Shown here piece after piece: positions 1-12,497 of a stretch of DNA of 64,000 nucleotides. Made by a program: the position numbers and the translations under genes. The notes under the pieces were generated by a model. The model was not told the DNA's origin. It made no database searches and was given only the letters and a program-made list of their open reading frames with translations. Position 1 is the stretch's first letter, and every line of letters starts with the position of its first letter. This DNA comes from Desarmillaria ectypa (taxonomy: Eukaryota > Basidiomycota > Agaricomycetes > Agaricales > Physalacriaceae): NCBI GenBank assembly GCA_030407005.1, contig JAUDYN010000009.1, positions 2,170,001 through 2,234,000 on the forward strand, read 5' to 3'.

Positions 1-660
1 GGAGATACGTTCAGCAGCATCATTGATTTGAGACTGTACGATTCTGGCGGTCCATCCAATGGCACACCATTTTCAGCGTGATTCAGGTAAACAGTCGTCC
101 GGAAATAAGACCCTAGATCCCACGGAAGGTCCCAAGTGGCAAAAAATGTCATCACCCTGGCGCTGTGGATAGCACCGCTAAAATTGCAACAACAAATATA
201 GTTCCACCTTACCTCGTGTACCGAAGCAGACACCGAAGGACAATAGCGTTTTCTGGCTTCGAAACTCCAGCGTTGATGGCGATAACGACTGCTGTCGGTG
301 GTGAAAGCTTCATTTCTTTTGCAGACTCTCCCTTCGTTTCGATTTGGGTCATCGTCGCACAGGCTTCCATGGATTCCATTAACTGGGCATAGCCAGAATA
401 CAAGAATTGCTCCTGTGTGAGGGCCAGGATGAGCACGGGTGGTCAGGGTGTAATATCATTGTGGTCGCGAATAAAGGGGGAAATATTCCTTTTTAGGAGT
501 ACATAATGCCAATTTGACGTCTCGACGCGTCGCGTCGCGTCAATTGACATATTTAGAAAACCAAGAGATATAGAAAAAGTGCTTGCACGAAAACGAAGAT
601 GTGCTGTGCTTAAATCAGATATTCGCTACTGACTGGACTAGGCGGTCCCTTCGGTCCTTC
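1..660. other. CpG-normal left flank, no firm gene
   Basis: This stretch has ordinary CpG content, unlike the DNA that follows. A 75-codon minus-strand reading frame (209-436) continues, with interruptions, into hydrophobic sequence towards base 1, but I recognise no family in it. It could be the end of a gene that runs off the left edge. A short CG-rich run with repeated GCGTC sits near 523-540. Confidence 0.3.
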
Positions 661-776
661 GGAAGACTTTGTTCAACTTCCGGATGCCTGCCTGAAAAGT
701 TGGCATGACTCATGTACATTGCTTATGTATAGTTACTAATACATACACATTAATATCCCTCACAATAAAGAAGTTG

Positions 777-1241
777 AAAAAAATAGGGGATGAGTAGATC
801 AGTTCATTCCCAGTTAGTACATGCACAGTGTTAGGCCAATAGTATTGCACTTGGCTGAGCTCTGCAAACACATGCAGATGTACACTACTGTGCCTACTTA
901 TATACTAAATGCTAATTTACTAGAATCTTCTACAGCTTTCCTAATGCTTCTCTCTTAATCAGCAAGTTCAGCATGATGCTGTGTTGGGATTTTGCCAGAA
1001 AGTTCTAGAAGGAGCAATCCAGCATCATGCCAAGAGTCAATGAGTAAGCACGAGAGTCATAGAAAGTTGTAGTACATTCTAGATTCTAGTGCGAAGTAGT
1101 ATAAATATGAGCTCTGTAGGAGCCATAGAATAATAATTCCTTTATATCTGGCTTTACCAGCCTGGAGTCTACCCTGCGCAACACCCAGGATTCCAACATG
1201 CTGGATTGCCATCATCTTGGCTCAACTCTCAAATTTCAACA
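777..1241 (-). repeat. LTR-like repeat E, copy 1 (interrupted)
   Basis: The segment matches the reverse complement of 24062-24297 over most of its length, including the stretch around GATCAGTTCATTCCCAGTTA. On the minus strand it starts TGTTGAAATTTGAGAG, as an LTR would. It is split by a 217-base insertion at 982-1198. Its other end is not resolved and may lie further left, near 705. It is probably a solo LTR of an old retrotransposon. Confidence 0.6.
982..1198. mobile_element. solo LTR with 5-base target duplication
   Basis: This 217-base insertion starts TGTTGG and ends CCAACA, and is flanked on both sides by TGCTG (977-981 and 1199-1203). The related repeat at 24062-24297 lacks it and reads straight through the target, so it provides the empty site. 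TG...CA ends with a 5-base duplication fit a solo LTR of a Copia- or Gypsy-type element. Confidence 0.8.
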
Positions 1242-2061
1242 AAAGAGAATAGATTAGGTTTGGTCATGAGGTAAGGAGACTATATATTACAAGAGGTGGA
1301 AAGCTGATCAAAGGAACATGATTGTCTAACACAGATAGCATTTACTCTGAATGACTCTGACAGACTCTAAATTAAATGAAGAAAACTTGAAGCCCACCAC
1401 AGTGGATGCACATATGGGACACTGTCCTCTTGTGACTCCTCAGTGAAATGAGGCTGAGGGAACAGGCTTTGGTTCAGGCTAGTAGACTCTGGCAATTTGA
1501 AGGTACTCTAGCCCATTTGCAATGTCATTTATTACTATCCAGATATAGTTTATAGGAGCAGCACTTCAGTAGAGGTCCAACTTGTTGATATAGATTTAAC
1601 AAAGTGCCTTTGTTTTATCCTTAAACTACCACTATGATGCCATCAGGTACAAATCCTGCTTGCAAATCATAATTGATACCTCTTCAAAAAATATCAAGTT
1701 AGTCATCATGAAGCTGTTGCAGCTGGAGAGAAAAACTGACTCAGAATTGGAAAATGCCTGATGGTAATTGCTAGCATTTGCTCATGAAAGACATTGGTAA
1801 TTTTAGTCATAAATCTGAGAGTTGAATTTCTCCCTCACAACTACCCAAGAACTACTAGAAATTGACTAGAAATGTTGCTTATGCTTTATGTTCTTCTCTG
1901 TATTTTTGTCATCAAACCAGTTGAATGGGGCAAGTTGAAATGACATCAGTGGTAAGTATACATATGCTGCTATTATTGTCACAATATTTTTAGAAGGAAG
2001 GCAGGAGTTTTTGTTAGTCGTTGGTGTTTTTGGATGCCATGGACTGATGCCTTTCTCTAGG
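1242..2061. other. CpG-poor stretch without recognisable gene
   Basis: No open frame longer than about 80 codons makes sense here. By position it should hold the upstream adenylation domain of the NRPS-like relic that starts at 2062, but any coding similarity has decayed beyond what I can read. Confidence 0.35.
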
Positions 2062-3183
2062 GACATGGTATACAAGGCTAACAAAGAGATGCTACAACAT
2101 TCGAGGATCTTCAAAAAGGTGTGTGCAATTATTTTATCATTTGGGAACCCATATTGATGTCGATACTATAGATGATTGTCATCGCGCATCCATTGAAGCT
2201 GTTCACATTCACTGTTAAAGGGACCCCTCAGCGGCCAGCTATTCTGAAGGCCTACCGCAAGGAGATCGAGGCAGTATATGAAGCGGTCAACATGATCTGT
2301 ATATCTGACATTCTGGCACCACAGAAATGGAGCCTCGATAATATTCCAGAATGGATTCGGTGTATTGTGCAGAGTCTTCTTTGTGCCGATGCTCAAATCT
2401 CCGATATACAAGACATGTTCACTGTTGGAGTTGATAATGGTCTGGTCATTGCTTCCTTCCTTACACCTTACAGGCTCGTTTTCCACAAGTCTTATAGCTA
2501 CTGCAGTTCGCAACATAATCGTTAGTACCTTTCAGAAAACCAACATAACCACAACATGCCCTACTGCAGAATTTCATCTTCGATAACCCGTCAATTTCCC
2601 TCTTGAGTACCTTTGTTCAGAAAGCCATACTTGCAACGCAGGCTAATAGAAAGGTGGGTCATTCTGAGGAAGGCTCTGACGAAGAAAACGAACCTGTAGT
2701 CGAGTTTATGAAGTTTCCTGAATCAGGCAAGACCGTCATCAAACTTAGAAAAGGAAAAGGAGAACCACCCTCGATTGTACTTCATGGTCTGTTTCCCAGT
2801 TCCTTTCAAAGATACTTATATAATTTAAATGTTTGTAGGGGGTGGAGGCCTTGCGTTTGACTTCAGGTCGTATCCAGAGAAGTTCCACATGGTTGTATGG
2901 GCCGGGATAAGAGCAGGAATAGCTTTGTCGATGTCTTGCGGGCTGCTTTGAATGGGAGTGGTGGTTTACCTATGCATTGACTTGCGATGGATATGGCACG
3001 AGAGGTTTTGGGCATGATTGCTGATTTTTGCTTTCAGCCTAATATAAAGCAGTGGATGGAAGGCATGAAGGATGGAGTCAAGGCTCTGGTTATGGTGTAT
3101 GTTGCAAGGAATGGCACAAAGGTTATACCAATGGTGGAAGAGGGGCATGGGGATTTGGGAACTTCACATGTTGTCGGGAGCTA
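2062..3183 (+). pseudogene. NRPS-like (A-T-TE) synthetase relic, copy 1
   Basis: This is the 3' part of a gene for an adenylating, reductase-free NRPS-like enzyme (adenylation, thiolation, thioesterase), a family whose characterised members include atromentin-type quinone synthetases. The frame at 2062-2118 ends HSRIFKK, followed by an intron at 2119-2171. The next exon starts at 2172 and carries the A-domain tail (KGTPQRPAILKAY), then the thiolation region (DMFTVGVDN). After another intron come the linker to the thioesterase (KLRKGKGEPPSIVLHG, near 2740-2785) and a GGGGLAF stretch. The thioesterase core with the GYSxG serine is missing. Its C-terminal part reappears at 2987-3183 (REVLGMIADF). 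It matches the copy at 41632-45263 domain by domain. Truncation at the 5' end and an internal deletion make it non-functional. Confidence 0.8.
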
Positions 3184-3419
3184 AAATCATGTGAGTGCCT
3201 GGGGGTTATATAGAATTTTTGGAACATGAATTGGTTCTCACTGGGCTACAAGAAGGTTACCTCTGATCTTGCTTCACATCGAATATCGTATTCTTTGACT
3301 CTTCAAGCTAGGACCCATCCAGGTGGACAGGTCACTAGAATTGATTTCAGATTGTGCATGCATGTATATCATTTGAAAGCGGAATTACAACAAAAACCAT
3401 TAGCCTCAGTCACATTCGA

Positions 3420-4272
3420 TCAGGGCTTGATGGGTTGCAGACCAGGTTGCTTTGCCATCTTCACGACTGACGCAAGGAGGAAATAATAGCTGGATCTGTC
3501 ACCCTACATCCTTCATCAGACCAAACTTCCAAAGAGGAGGGTAAAACTTGCAGGGAACCCAGGATCAAAAGGAATGGTGCTGTCCAAATACTTGATCTGC
3601 TCCTTGGACAGTGAAATGTCCTGTGCTTGTAAGTTCGCCTCGAGGTGTTCAACCTTTCGACCTCCAATGATTGGGAACACATTAGTTGTTTTCTGCATCA
3701 TGTATGTGATCACCACTACCCACACAGTCATCAGATATCTGTACCACAAATGGGGATGGCTCCAACTCACCCACCATGATATTAGTACCTGCACCAACCT
3801 CGGCTGCTACCTTTTCTAGTGCCTTTGATGCCTTCACCTCCACCTCTGTATGCTCCCAATTGAGACCCCACATCATACATCTCTTCTTTCCTGTCTCTCT
3901 TCGCTGCTTTTCTTCTGCCTCCATCCATAGCCTACCTTGGGCAAGTACACCCCAGGTAGAGAGTGCCAAGCCCAGTGATTTGGCCATGGGAATGATCTCA
4001 CACTCAAATGAGCGATCCAAGATGCTCCATTTACCCTGGTAGATGATGAACAGAGTTTTGCCATGATCCATAGCATACTGATTCGCTTGAGAGACAACCC
4101 ATGTGGGGGTATCAGAGACTCTGAGGTAGAGAACCTTTTGTGCCATGACAAGATTGTGCAAGCTGTTCATAACCTCCAGCATTGACGTCTCATAGTCCCA
4201 CCAGTGAAGGTAGAGGATGTCAATGTATGATATTCGGAGTTTCTTAAGACTTGCTTCCATGCTGATATGCAT
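3420..4272 (-). pseudogene. aldo/keto reductase, C-terminal part
   Basis: The minus strand encodes the C-terminal two thirds of an NADPH-dependent aldo/keto reductase of the aryl-alcohol dehydrogenase / norsolorinate-reductase-like type. It opens with MEASLKKLRISYIDILYLHWWD, in which HWWD carries the conserved active-site histidine, and continues through SLGLALSTWGVLAQGRL. A frame change near 3690-3730 leads into FPIIGGRKVEHLEANLQ and FDPGFPASF. A further change gives the family C-terminus, ending LLASVVKMAKQPGLQPIKP at 3420. The N-terminal cofactor-binding part and the catalytic tyrosine are absent. A matching N-terminal piece lies at 10522-10809 in the opposite orientation, and another partial copy at 36494-37058. 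Confidence 0.8.
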
Positions 4273-4486
4273 TGAAAGATGGTGACTGTACTAGAAGTGC
4301 AAAATGCTATAACATTACACACACTAACACACTCAACAATTGCAGTTCAAAGGGGGTAAGTTACACCTGGTCAAATGCTTGTACTGTAGACACTAGGTTC
4401 CAGGTAGCAATTGAATATACTTGAAATGATACAAGTTGCTACTTTCTGTGTTACTGAACACAATCTGTCACTGATGGGCTGCCTGG

Positions 4487-4860
4487 TGCAGTTCCTGAAT
4501 GTGTACTAACTGCCTAGTTGCAGTGTCTGAACTGATACTGTCTGCCTGATTGCAGTTTTACTGATACTACATGGATTCTGGTCTGTGTCTTGGGCTTTCT
4601 GTCTGTAACTTTCTGAACTGATTGCTTGCTAACTGTTCTTACACACACAAAGTGACCAGATCACTTAATTCTATTCCAGGTGAGTCTATGACTTGAAGCT
4701 CCTGGCCAATAAAACCCATACTATTCACTTGGTAGCATTCTAGGAGCCAGCAACCTGCTGTCCTGCTGCTACAAGCTGGTATTTATACTATTCTACCTTT
4801 ATCTACATTTCCAATCATTCCAGGTACTATCATTGCCCTTGATTATGCAAACCAGGCAGG
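4487..4860 (+). repeat. repeat D, copy 1
   Basis: This 374-base segment is nearly the reverse complement of 20345-20718. It has no coding content. It contains a TATTTATACTATTC promoter-like stretch and AATAAAA, which fits an LTR. No target duplication could be identified. The sequence just upstream (4275-4486) is AT-rich and featureless. Confidence 0.6.
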
Positions 4861-7032
4861 TAATGAATACAACTGATTTTGAGATGGTTGGTGGGGGTAG
4901 GAGAGGAAGGTATTGTGCAGATGGTGTATTGACATGGTAAGGAGTGAGTTAAGCAGAGGTTGCCATATCCTGCTTTATCATTCTTTATCTATTCTGTTGA
5001 CCTCATTGATCTGTTACAGACCCAACATCAACAGAGACGCTCTTCTCAAATGTTTGCTTTTTCCCCCCCAGTGTGGTGGGACACGACACTATATATAAGG
5101 AGGTACAAGAAATATTTGCTAAGTGCCCAATATAAGGATTTTGAGGAGCAAAAGCTTACTCAGGTATGTTCCTTTCAACAATACTCTCCCATTGACTGAC
5201 TTCTACTCAACAGCCACTGCTCTCTGACTACATACAACAGCTGCAATATAGTGAAATTCCTCTTTCTGTGCTGTTTAAAGTGAGCCTACATGATGGATGC
5301 ACCAGCAGGTGTCAAATGAAAGATGGCACCCTTCATCACTTCCAAACATGATCAACAGGTATTGTAGAGCTCATCGTCCATCATGGTGGCTTCTGTGAGA
5401 TGGAGGCTATTTGGAGTGAGGTATTGTGGGTATGAAACCAAGTTCTATTCCATTGGCAAAGAAGTTGGTATTGATGATAGGTTTGCCCCCATTATATGTG
5501 TTCACTGGCAAGCAATGTACTCACATGCTAATAGATAGATATGGCTAGCTTTATGGCAATGAGAAGACAGCTCCTGGAATTGTGTGCAGTCTTTCACAAT
5601 AATTTGAGGGTGCCTAACAGTGATGATGGCTTAGTGCTGATATTGTGTCAGTGGTTTCATGTCACCATGATTGATACTCATCTTCTCAGTACAGGATCTG
5701 AGTCATTAATAATACATATCAGTGATATCTCATCTTCATATGTTCAAGTTCTCCAGTGGGGATCCCAGGTTAGGCTGACATTGGAATGCAGGTTTGCATC
5801 AACATACCATGGCACCTAGCCATTAAACTGGGGGCATCTTCTAGAACTTTACTTGAACAGCAGCAAAGATGATTCATTGGAGAAAGTATAGATCAACCAT
5901 CCCCAAGAAGGTTACTTTGCGAGCACATTTTAAAAGGATTGGCAGATAGATTCAACAACTCAGAAAACATAGTGAATAGTGACCACCATTTAATGGTACA
6001 CCACCACTTGTATTTTTGTCAAGGTACTTGTTATTAAATTTAATGTCTAGAACATCGACTATTACAGTAATGGAGAGGCCCTGTAGTGGGATCATGTGGA
6101 TTTGGGGTGCTGTTGGTATCATGTACTCATGTACATGAGATTATTGATGTATTTTGAAGAGTAGCCAGTGTTTCTGAATGAGTGATGGTATATATTGACT
6201 CAGAGGGAAAGTAATATCTCAGGGTATACCTGGAAATTTCAAGATGGTGATCAGTTAACATTTCATGAAAACTCGGCAGATTTAAAGGTGGATAAAGATG
6301 TGCAATTCAACTTCAAGTCAATCATGATCTCTGCATAGACTTGGGAGGGTGCCAATATCAGGTTTCCTAGAGCCTGGGCTGTGCAGGATGCTGGCTCACC
6401 TGGCTTCTACCATATTGTGTACACCAAGACCTCACAACAGCCAGGGAGTTTGAGCTATGACTTGCGACACCTACTTTCCTCAACATGAGTAGCTCTTTGT
6501 TCTGCATCCCTTTGAATGTATATCTGCCTAAGCCTATAAAATGATACATAGTGCATACAGTTAATCTACTGTTGTTTTGAGTGCTCAGTCCAATGTCATC
6601 AGCACCATCAAAAACTATAGGCCAATCTCTCATCAAACCAAGTTGGAAAGACATGCACCCCATCTTTTCTATTGCACGGACAACAAAGGATTCATCTCCT
6701 GACATAGCACCTGATTTGGACCAGAATACCAATGTAGTTGCGCCTTCAGAGTCTCAAGAGGTAGTAATCAACATGAATGGCAGTTCTACTGCAGAAGGTG
6801 GTGGCCCCATCTTGGAAGCAACACCAGACATGTTATCCAACTTGAGTAAAATAGAAGCAATTTTAAGATCCTTGGATGTTGGTCCTCTGGCTTTTCCTCT
6901 GGCTGGTCCTATGACACAGCAATCATCTTGTTGTACTGCAGATGATTTTGACATGCATCTTGAGTGTTCTTATGATATCATTTGGATTCTACTAGTAAGC
7001 CGGTCAGAAAATAAGCAGAAGGGAAACTGATA
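4861..7032. other. CpG-poor region, no identified gene
   Basis: Several frames of 80-150 codons are open (for example 5541-5819 and 6581-7030 on the plus strand, 6367-6732 on the minus strand), but none shows a family I recognise. The minus-strand frame at 6367-6732 contains WPIVFDGADDIG, which loosely recalls the Walker-B region of NB-ARC/TPR proteins; this is too weak to name. The 6581-7030 frame immediately precedes the HET-type pseudogene but is in another frame. Confidence 0.3.
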
Positions 7033-8670
7033 ATGTATTTCCAGAGAACATCCTATAAAGTCACCATCTCTGCCTTCACTGAGACTGGCCAAGCAGAATC
7101 ATCCATCAAAGTTCCAAAGCAATGGGCCTATATCAGTCAATGGCCTATTATACCATCATCCATCACTGACACTCCCTGCACTGATCTTGGCCTTCAGGGT
7201 ATCTTGGATCAACTGAACATCATACTCAAGACATCATACAGCCTGGACACTCCATCCATCTCCTCCATTCTCAAAGACTGCATCTCAAACAACTATGACT
7301 TTGGAACTGCATATGGCCATCTCTGCTATGTATGGAGGAAAGTTAAATATAGCACTGTCCAAGACCAACTATGCATATATGAAAAGAAGGACCAGAAGAG
7401 GCAACAAGAAGCACTGGTAGGAAACTGGATCATCAACCCATATTTGCAACCTTGACATGTCTGGGACCTGTATAGCAATTGGGTGATGCCATCATAGACC
7501 AGTGAGCACCAGATAATGCCAATATCACATACATGAATGGATGTGAAAGATTGTGTCAATGTAAAGACCCCTATCAATGGAAAGGAATGGCCCACACCCA
7601 TTCCAATCGATGCTAACCTTGACCCAATCTAGATCGAGATGCTGAATCTGGGATTGGAGTACATGTGGCTGGATGTCCTGTGTTTGAGACAGGATGGTGG
7701 GCCAAGTGAGGATCTGTGCAAGGAAGAGTGGAAGCTGGATATTCCCACAATTGGACAGGTGTATCGCTGGAATGATGTGGTGACCTATCTGAGTGGCCTG
7801 GGGTGGTCTTTGAGTTTGAAGGAGAGTGACTTGGACAGTGATCAGAGTTGGTTTAGGCATGCATGAATAGTACAGGAGGTTGGGATCTGCAACATGATCA
7901 TTGCTGAGGATACACCAGATGGACCAATGCATGCCAAGCCAATAGACAAGGATGGGAACTATGACAGTGAGATTCTGACTAGGTTTCACAAGCAGCTGAA
8001 GTCAGTGAGGAGAGTCAGAAGTCTCTTAGGTGCACTGACAGACATGCAGAATCGATTGTCAACTAATCCTGTGAACAAAGTTGCAGGACTAGCATTCCCT
8101 CTGGATGCCCAGACAATACCAGTATATCATGAGAGCAAATCTCTTGAGAATGCATGGACAGCACTGGTAAATGCAATACACCCCTTTATGTGAGGATGCT
8201 TTCTCTTCTTGTATCCTGATGCAGGACAAGGATTGAGAAAATGGAGACCAACATGGGATCAGGTCATGATGAAGCCTCTGCCAGCAGATGATTCCTGTTC
8301 TGAGTGGGTTGACCATGATGACAAGACAGATGAGGACTGGTATGAAGGGTGGTCCATTGAAAATAGGCTTGTGCAGAGATTGGGTGCAGGATCAGAAGAA
8401 GGGGTTGATTGATGTGGAGAATTAGTTGTTGAAGATAAAGATGGGATACAATATGTATTCAGAATCACTGCCACTCACATGTACCTGATCCATGGAGGCA
8501 TGTACACACTGCTCACTGGCAAAGGTAGAGGGTTTTTTAGGCTAGTTGTTGAGCAACAACTGTCAGAGCAGAGATTTGAGAAAGTGTCAGTAGTTGCAAT
8601 GACTTACTCAGACAAAAAGAGGCTGATAGATCTGGGCATCCCTGTACAGTCTCATAACATTCTTGTTTGA
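7033..8670 (+). pseudogene. HET-type (heterokaryon-incompatibility-like) protein
   Basis: One reading frame of 546 codons runs from 7033 to 8670 with no frameshift but six in-frame stops: TGA at 7453, 7864, 8191 and 8410, and TAG at 7495 and 7630. The protein has the HET-like core seen in Agaricomycetes. This includes the LYSNWV region near codon 150, EYMWLDVLCLRQDGG (near 7655-7700), then TIGQVYRWNDVVTYLSGLG and SWFRHA*IVQEVG, where the last stop replaces a tryptophan. HET proteins trigger cell death or incompatibility in other fungi, but the function of this basidiomycete subfamily is not known to me. The gene sits inside CpG-depleted DNA, and its damage is of the substitution type only. 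The C-terminus at 8670 may itself be a converted codon. Confidence 0.75.
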
Positions 8671-8687
8671 TGTATACATAGAAGTGT

Positions 8688-10050
8688 TGACATGCTTGGT
8701 AATGGCAAGTGATAAAAGAGTTAGGGAATGGCAATGAACACCAATCACACTAAATCTCTTACTACTCTACACTTAATCACCAATATTGAATTCAGATGGT
8801 TTTGAGTATAATAGAAGCACTCTGCAGACTTTAATAATCAAGTAAAGTTGTTTTAAAGATGTTTTATTTATTACTAGTGAGTTATACAAAGTACTACTCA
8901 CATTAGTGAGGTTGATAAGACACAATTAGATAAAGGGTGACTTGGTTTTGAGCTACTGCACTTGTTCTGACTAAAACTGCTTCAAATTAGTGGCTCTCTT
9001 GGCCCTATACTGATTCTTACAAGTGATAAACACTGGACTAGTCACATTCTTGGCTAAATAGTGGCTCTCTTGGTCTAAGAATAATACTATAAACTTTGAG
9101 AACTTTGCTTAAACTAACTTTGAAACACTCTAGGTCTTTACAGGATGCAATAGTGAACTCTAAAGAACTTTAGTTCACTCAATACTATAGGTGACTTAGC
9201 AACTATTAATCACTTCATTGAGGTTAAGCACAAAAGCCTTTAGTTGAGGATACCAGTTACTACCAGTGAGAGCTCAACTGCAGGAATAGCTTGTCTGGTT
9301 TGCATGAGTACTCATTCCACTATTTATATACTACTGAGACAGATATAAAACTATAAATATCATCTGGGTATAGGGTATATTGGTAAGGATTTCTTGGCTA
9401 GTCACAAATAATGGTGAATAATCATACAGTAGTTGGTCTAGTCTGTTTTCTTTTCAAATAGTCAGTCTAGAGACTCCACATTTGATCTTTCCACACCCTT
9501 GGCCCAACTGAATGCCCTAGTGACATGGTTATATGAATATCAGGATATTGGTGCCTATAACAGCTATCTGATCATGATTGAGAGTGCAGCCTGGCTACAC
9601 TAGTGCTGATCATAAGAGATCTATATTGCACTAGTCAGATCTGAGCTCAAGGTTAATCCATTCCTAATTCATTTCTAAGTCCTGTTTCAAGATTGCCATG
9701 TGACTAGTTATCCTGACTTAGGTGTTTATGCCCAGTCCAGTTTGCTAGTGACAGAACTTCATGAGACCTGTGTACTCTGCTCCTGTCTTTGGTGTGCTAG
9801 TAGCATCCTTCATTTGCTAGTGGCTGTATTTAGTCCTGCTAGTATTTGAGTTACTGGTCTGGCCTGCTGGTCGATTTAACCTACTAATGGTGTCACATCT
9901 AAGTCCTGACTCTACTAGTTGCCTACTGCTTTAACTATCAGCTTGAAGCCTCAGTTATAGTCCTCTATGTATCACTAGTATAAGATAGATATGGAATAGT
10001 ATTGTTACAAAAGCACAAAATCTATGTGTGAATGTGTAGATAGCATATCA
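8688..10050 (+). mobile_element. LTR-like repeat C1 (about 1.36 kb)
   Basis: The element starts TGACATGCTTGG and ends GCATATCA. The other copies start TGATGTGC, so the family has short inverted ends TGATRTGC and TG...CA termini. It contains TATTTATATACTA upstream of its middle. Related copies are C2 (12498-13846, inverted), C3 (27582-28921, inverted) and C4 (29853-31192). No protein is encoded. The immediate flanks show no duplication. It is best read as a solo LTR. Confidence 0.75.
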
Positions 10051-10521
10051 ATGGATGGCAGTCCATTATCCCCTGACTCTCATTTCTAATAAATCCTAGC
10101 CCTGTATTCCTATTAAATGAATGAGTAGGTGTTATTAGTCCTGTGGTGAGTACTAACTTCTAACTTGCAGAAGCCAAAATTTGGTGCACACATATATGTG
10201 GTGCAGTACACTAAGACATGTCAATGTACATGGGTAACAATTTAGGCTTTAGTCATTGTTTTCCCTGCCAAAGCATAGGACAACTACAGAGTGGCCACAA
10301 GCCCTATCAAATACTTTCACTTTCTTCCACTCACACAGTCTCACCATCACCACTTTTGACTGATACCTCTAAGTTTACAAATGCACCTTTGTTTCACATA
10401 CATAAGATAGTACACAGCTTATATTCTACTATCATGACCAGTCTATTATGTCTCTCTTTCAAGTTGCCAGTGATTCTCCCATCAAGCTCAGTATCTATCA
10501 TGTCTTATCCTCTCACACAGG
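10051..10521. other. unassigned CpG-poor stretch
   Basis: A 102-codon plus-strand frame (10218-10526) is open but low-complexity (Ser/Pro/Thr-rich), and I recognise nothing in it. Confidence 0.3.
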
Positions 10522-10809
10522 AGTGAGGTGTCTCACCTAGTACTTGGCATGATAAGTGTCAGTGATAAATAAGAGGCTATTAATATGAGATCAATGAATA
10601 AAGAGTCTAGCTTCAATCTTCTGGATGCCTATTTTGATATGGCTGGAAACTTTATTGATACTGCAAGTGAATAGTAAGCAAACTGGCTCTTTCACCCAAT
10701 TTATATTCTAATTCCCATGTTATACAGTCAGGATAAGACATCTGAAGAATTCATTAGAGAATGGATAGAGAAGAGGGGAATATGGGATCAGCTAGTCATT
10801 GTGACAAAG
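10522..10809 (+). pseudogene. aldo/keto reductase, N-terminal fragment
   Basis: Two exons of the aldo/keto reductase family can be read. Exon 1 (10522-10673) contains HLVLGMISVSDK*EA and LLDAYFDMAGNFIDTAS, the N-terminal nucleotide-binding strand and family signature. An intron at 10674-10727 starts GTAAGC and ends ACAG. Exon 2 (10728-10809) reads SEEFIREWIEKRGIWDQLV and ends at a GTACAT donor. The same two intron positions occur in the copy at 36494-37058. A tryptophan of the SIGDKWE motif is now a stop, and the rest of the gene is missing. It may be the other half of the fragment at 3420-4272, separated by rearrangement; this is inference. Confidence 0.7.
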
Positions 10810-11423
10810 GTACATTTGGAATTGTCTATTGACTCTATATGCAAGGGCTAAAGCCACCCTTTCATAGTCAAGTGTGAAAATAATGTTATTATACAAAAGG
10901 TCAATTATGTCAGAAACAACACCAAGTTTATGCTGATACACTTGCCAGCCAACCACTACTGTAAAAGCATATAAAATTTAATTTTACTAATATACAAACT
11001 ATATTTGTAACTGTACCTATAGGAAGGTATGTGTAAAGATAACCTGGAAGCCAGAAAGCCCCCATTAGGTCAGTAAGGGTTAGCCATGATGGGTCTGAAC
11101 TTTAAGTGATAGGACTAGCAACTCAATCATCTGTTTTGAAGAAACTGAAAGTCCAGAACTAGTGATGCATATGTCCCCAGTTAGAACCAGTATTCCAGCA
11201 GTAATAGCTGTTCAATGGTATCAGTCCAAAAACTGAGACAAGTAAAATTGGGTATAATCCTTCATATCTGGTAAACTTCCAAGACTTAGAGACTAATGGA
11301 TTGGCCTACTGAGTATGTGAAAAATACTGCCTGTCAAACCAGAAAGCCTCATCCCAGGACCAGGAAGAGGTTGAAACTATACCAGTGCACCAGGTTGTAG
11401 CAGACAAGTATGATTGAAATTAC

Positions 11424-11808
11424 TGTTATAATTTTTCCACTTTTTGCCCTTATCTTATCTTCTATCTTATCTGATCTCTTATCCATCAATCCAGTATCTG
11501 ATATTCATGGAAGCCATTGTAACACTGCACAATAGCCTTGCCATAGTTGTGTGATGAGCACACCATCTCCTTTGTTTTTTGCATGGACACCTCATGATTA
11601 TGGATATATATTTAGCTTTACTCTAGTATATAAGTCAGGTAGTTTATGCTGTACACTCCCCATCTTTCAACTAAAGTTTATCCTCATACCACATTCTCTC
11701 CATATAAGATTTGCAGACCATAGCCATAATCCAAAGGTGATTGTCCAAATGCAAGACAGCCATCAGGATTATGTGTGTCCAAAGATCACATGGAGCATGG
11801 GTCTAACA
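11424..11808 (+). repeat. 5' LTR of gypsy element A
   Basis: This LTR of 385 bases is preceded by the target duplication ATTAC and is clearly similar to 19893-20292. The shared part includes the stretch around CCATCTCCTTTGTTTTTTGC and a TATATAAGT box. The sequence just 3' does not show a tRNA primer site that I can recognise. Confidence 0.85.
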
Positions 11809-12497
11809 ATTAGTTGAAAGATTCACCCCTGTTTCTTCACTGCCAGCTGCGAAGAAACAAACTTATATGCAAAATGAATCCCAACAAACTCAAACCATTA
11901 GCCTTAGTACCACTATTGGCAGGACTTTCCTACTAGTGTTTTTCACTGTGCTCATATTCCTAACATGGAGAGAAGAAATACAAAACTATTTATGCAGACA
12001 AAGGATTTTATGACCACAAAGACCTCCACTCTTCCTAATCCACTATGTTCTCCCCCAGAGACCAACCTCCACCACGATGGATTCTGCAAATCTAGCATCC
12101 TCTCAGGAGAAGGGCCTCCCCTGCCACCACATTACATTCATACCCCAATCCTCTGATGAGTTCCCTGCATGCTGGGAGACTACCAAATCAGAGTTCCCTC
12201 TTTGTATACCATATTCATCTTCAATATGGGTGTCAACATCCTGTAGACATACCTCAAGTGAAAAGAACAGACTCTCTGAATGTATGAGGAATGTCAATGA
12301 AAATAGATTCTCGATCAGACCTGTAGAGTTCCTCATGATCAGCCAAAGAAGGATACCCCTCAACCACAAACACCCTAGTAGCAAATCAGCTGCCAGGACA
12401 TCAAGTTCAATGGTCCCAAAAACAACAGCAAGCATGGATCCCAGACATGACATATCTATAGGTTGATGAATGACATATGGAGGGTCAGGATAACCAA
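11809..12497 (+). other. gypsy A leader / gag-like remnant
   Basis: By position this should be the 5' leader and start of gag. No gag motif can be read with confidence. Open frames on both strands (12077-12466 plus, 12103-12516 minus) overlap each other, and I do not support either one. The segment ends where repeat C2 was inserted. Confidence 0.35.

Noticed and set aside
1..436. A gene for a named enzyme at the left edge
   Set aside because: The minus-strand frames contain hydrophobic segments but no motif that allows a family to be named.
6367..6732. Possible NB-ARC/NTPase fragment (WPIVFDGADDIG)
   Set aside because: Only one short motif fits. The following residues do not resemble the family, and the opposite strand is open too.
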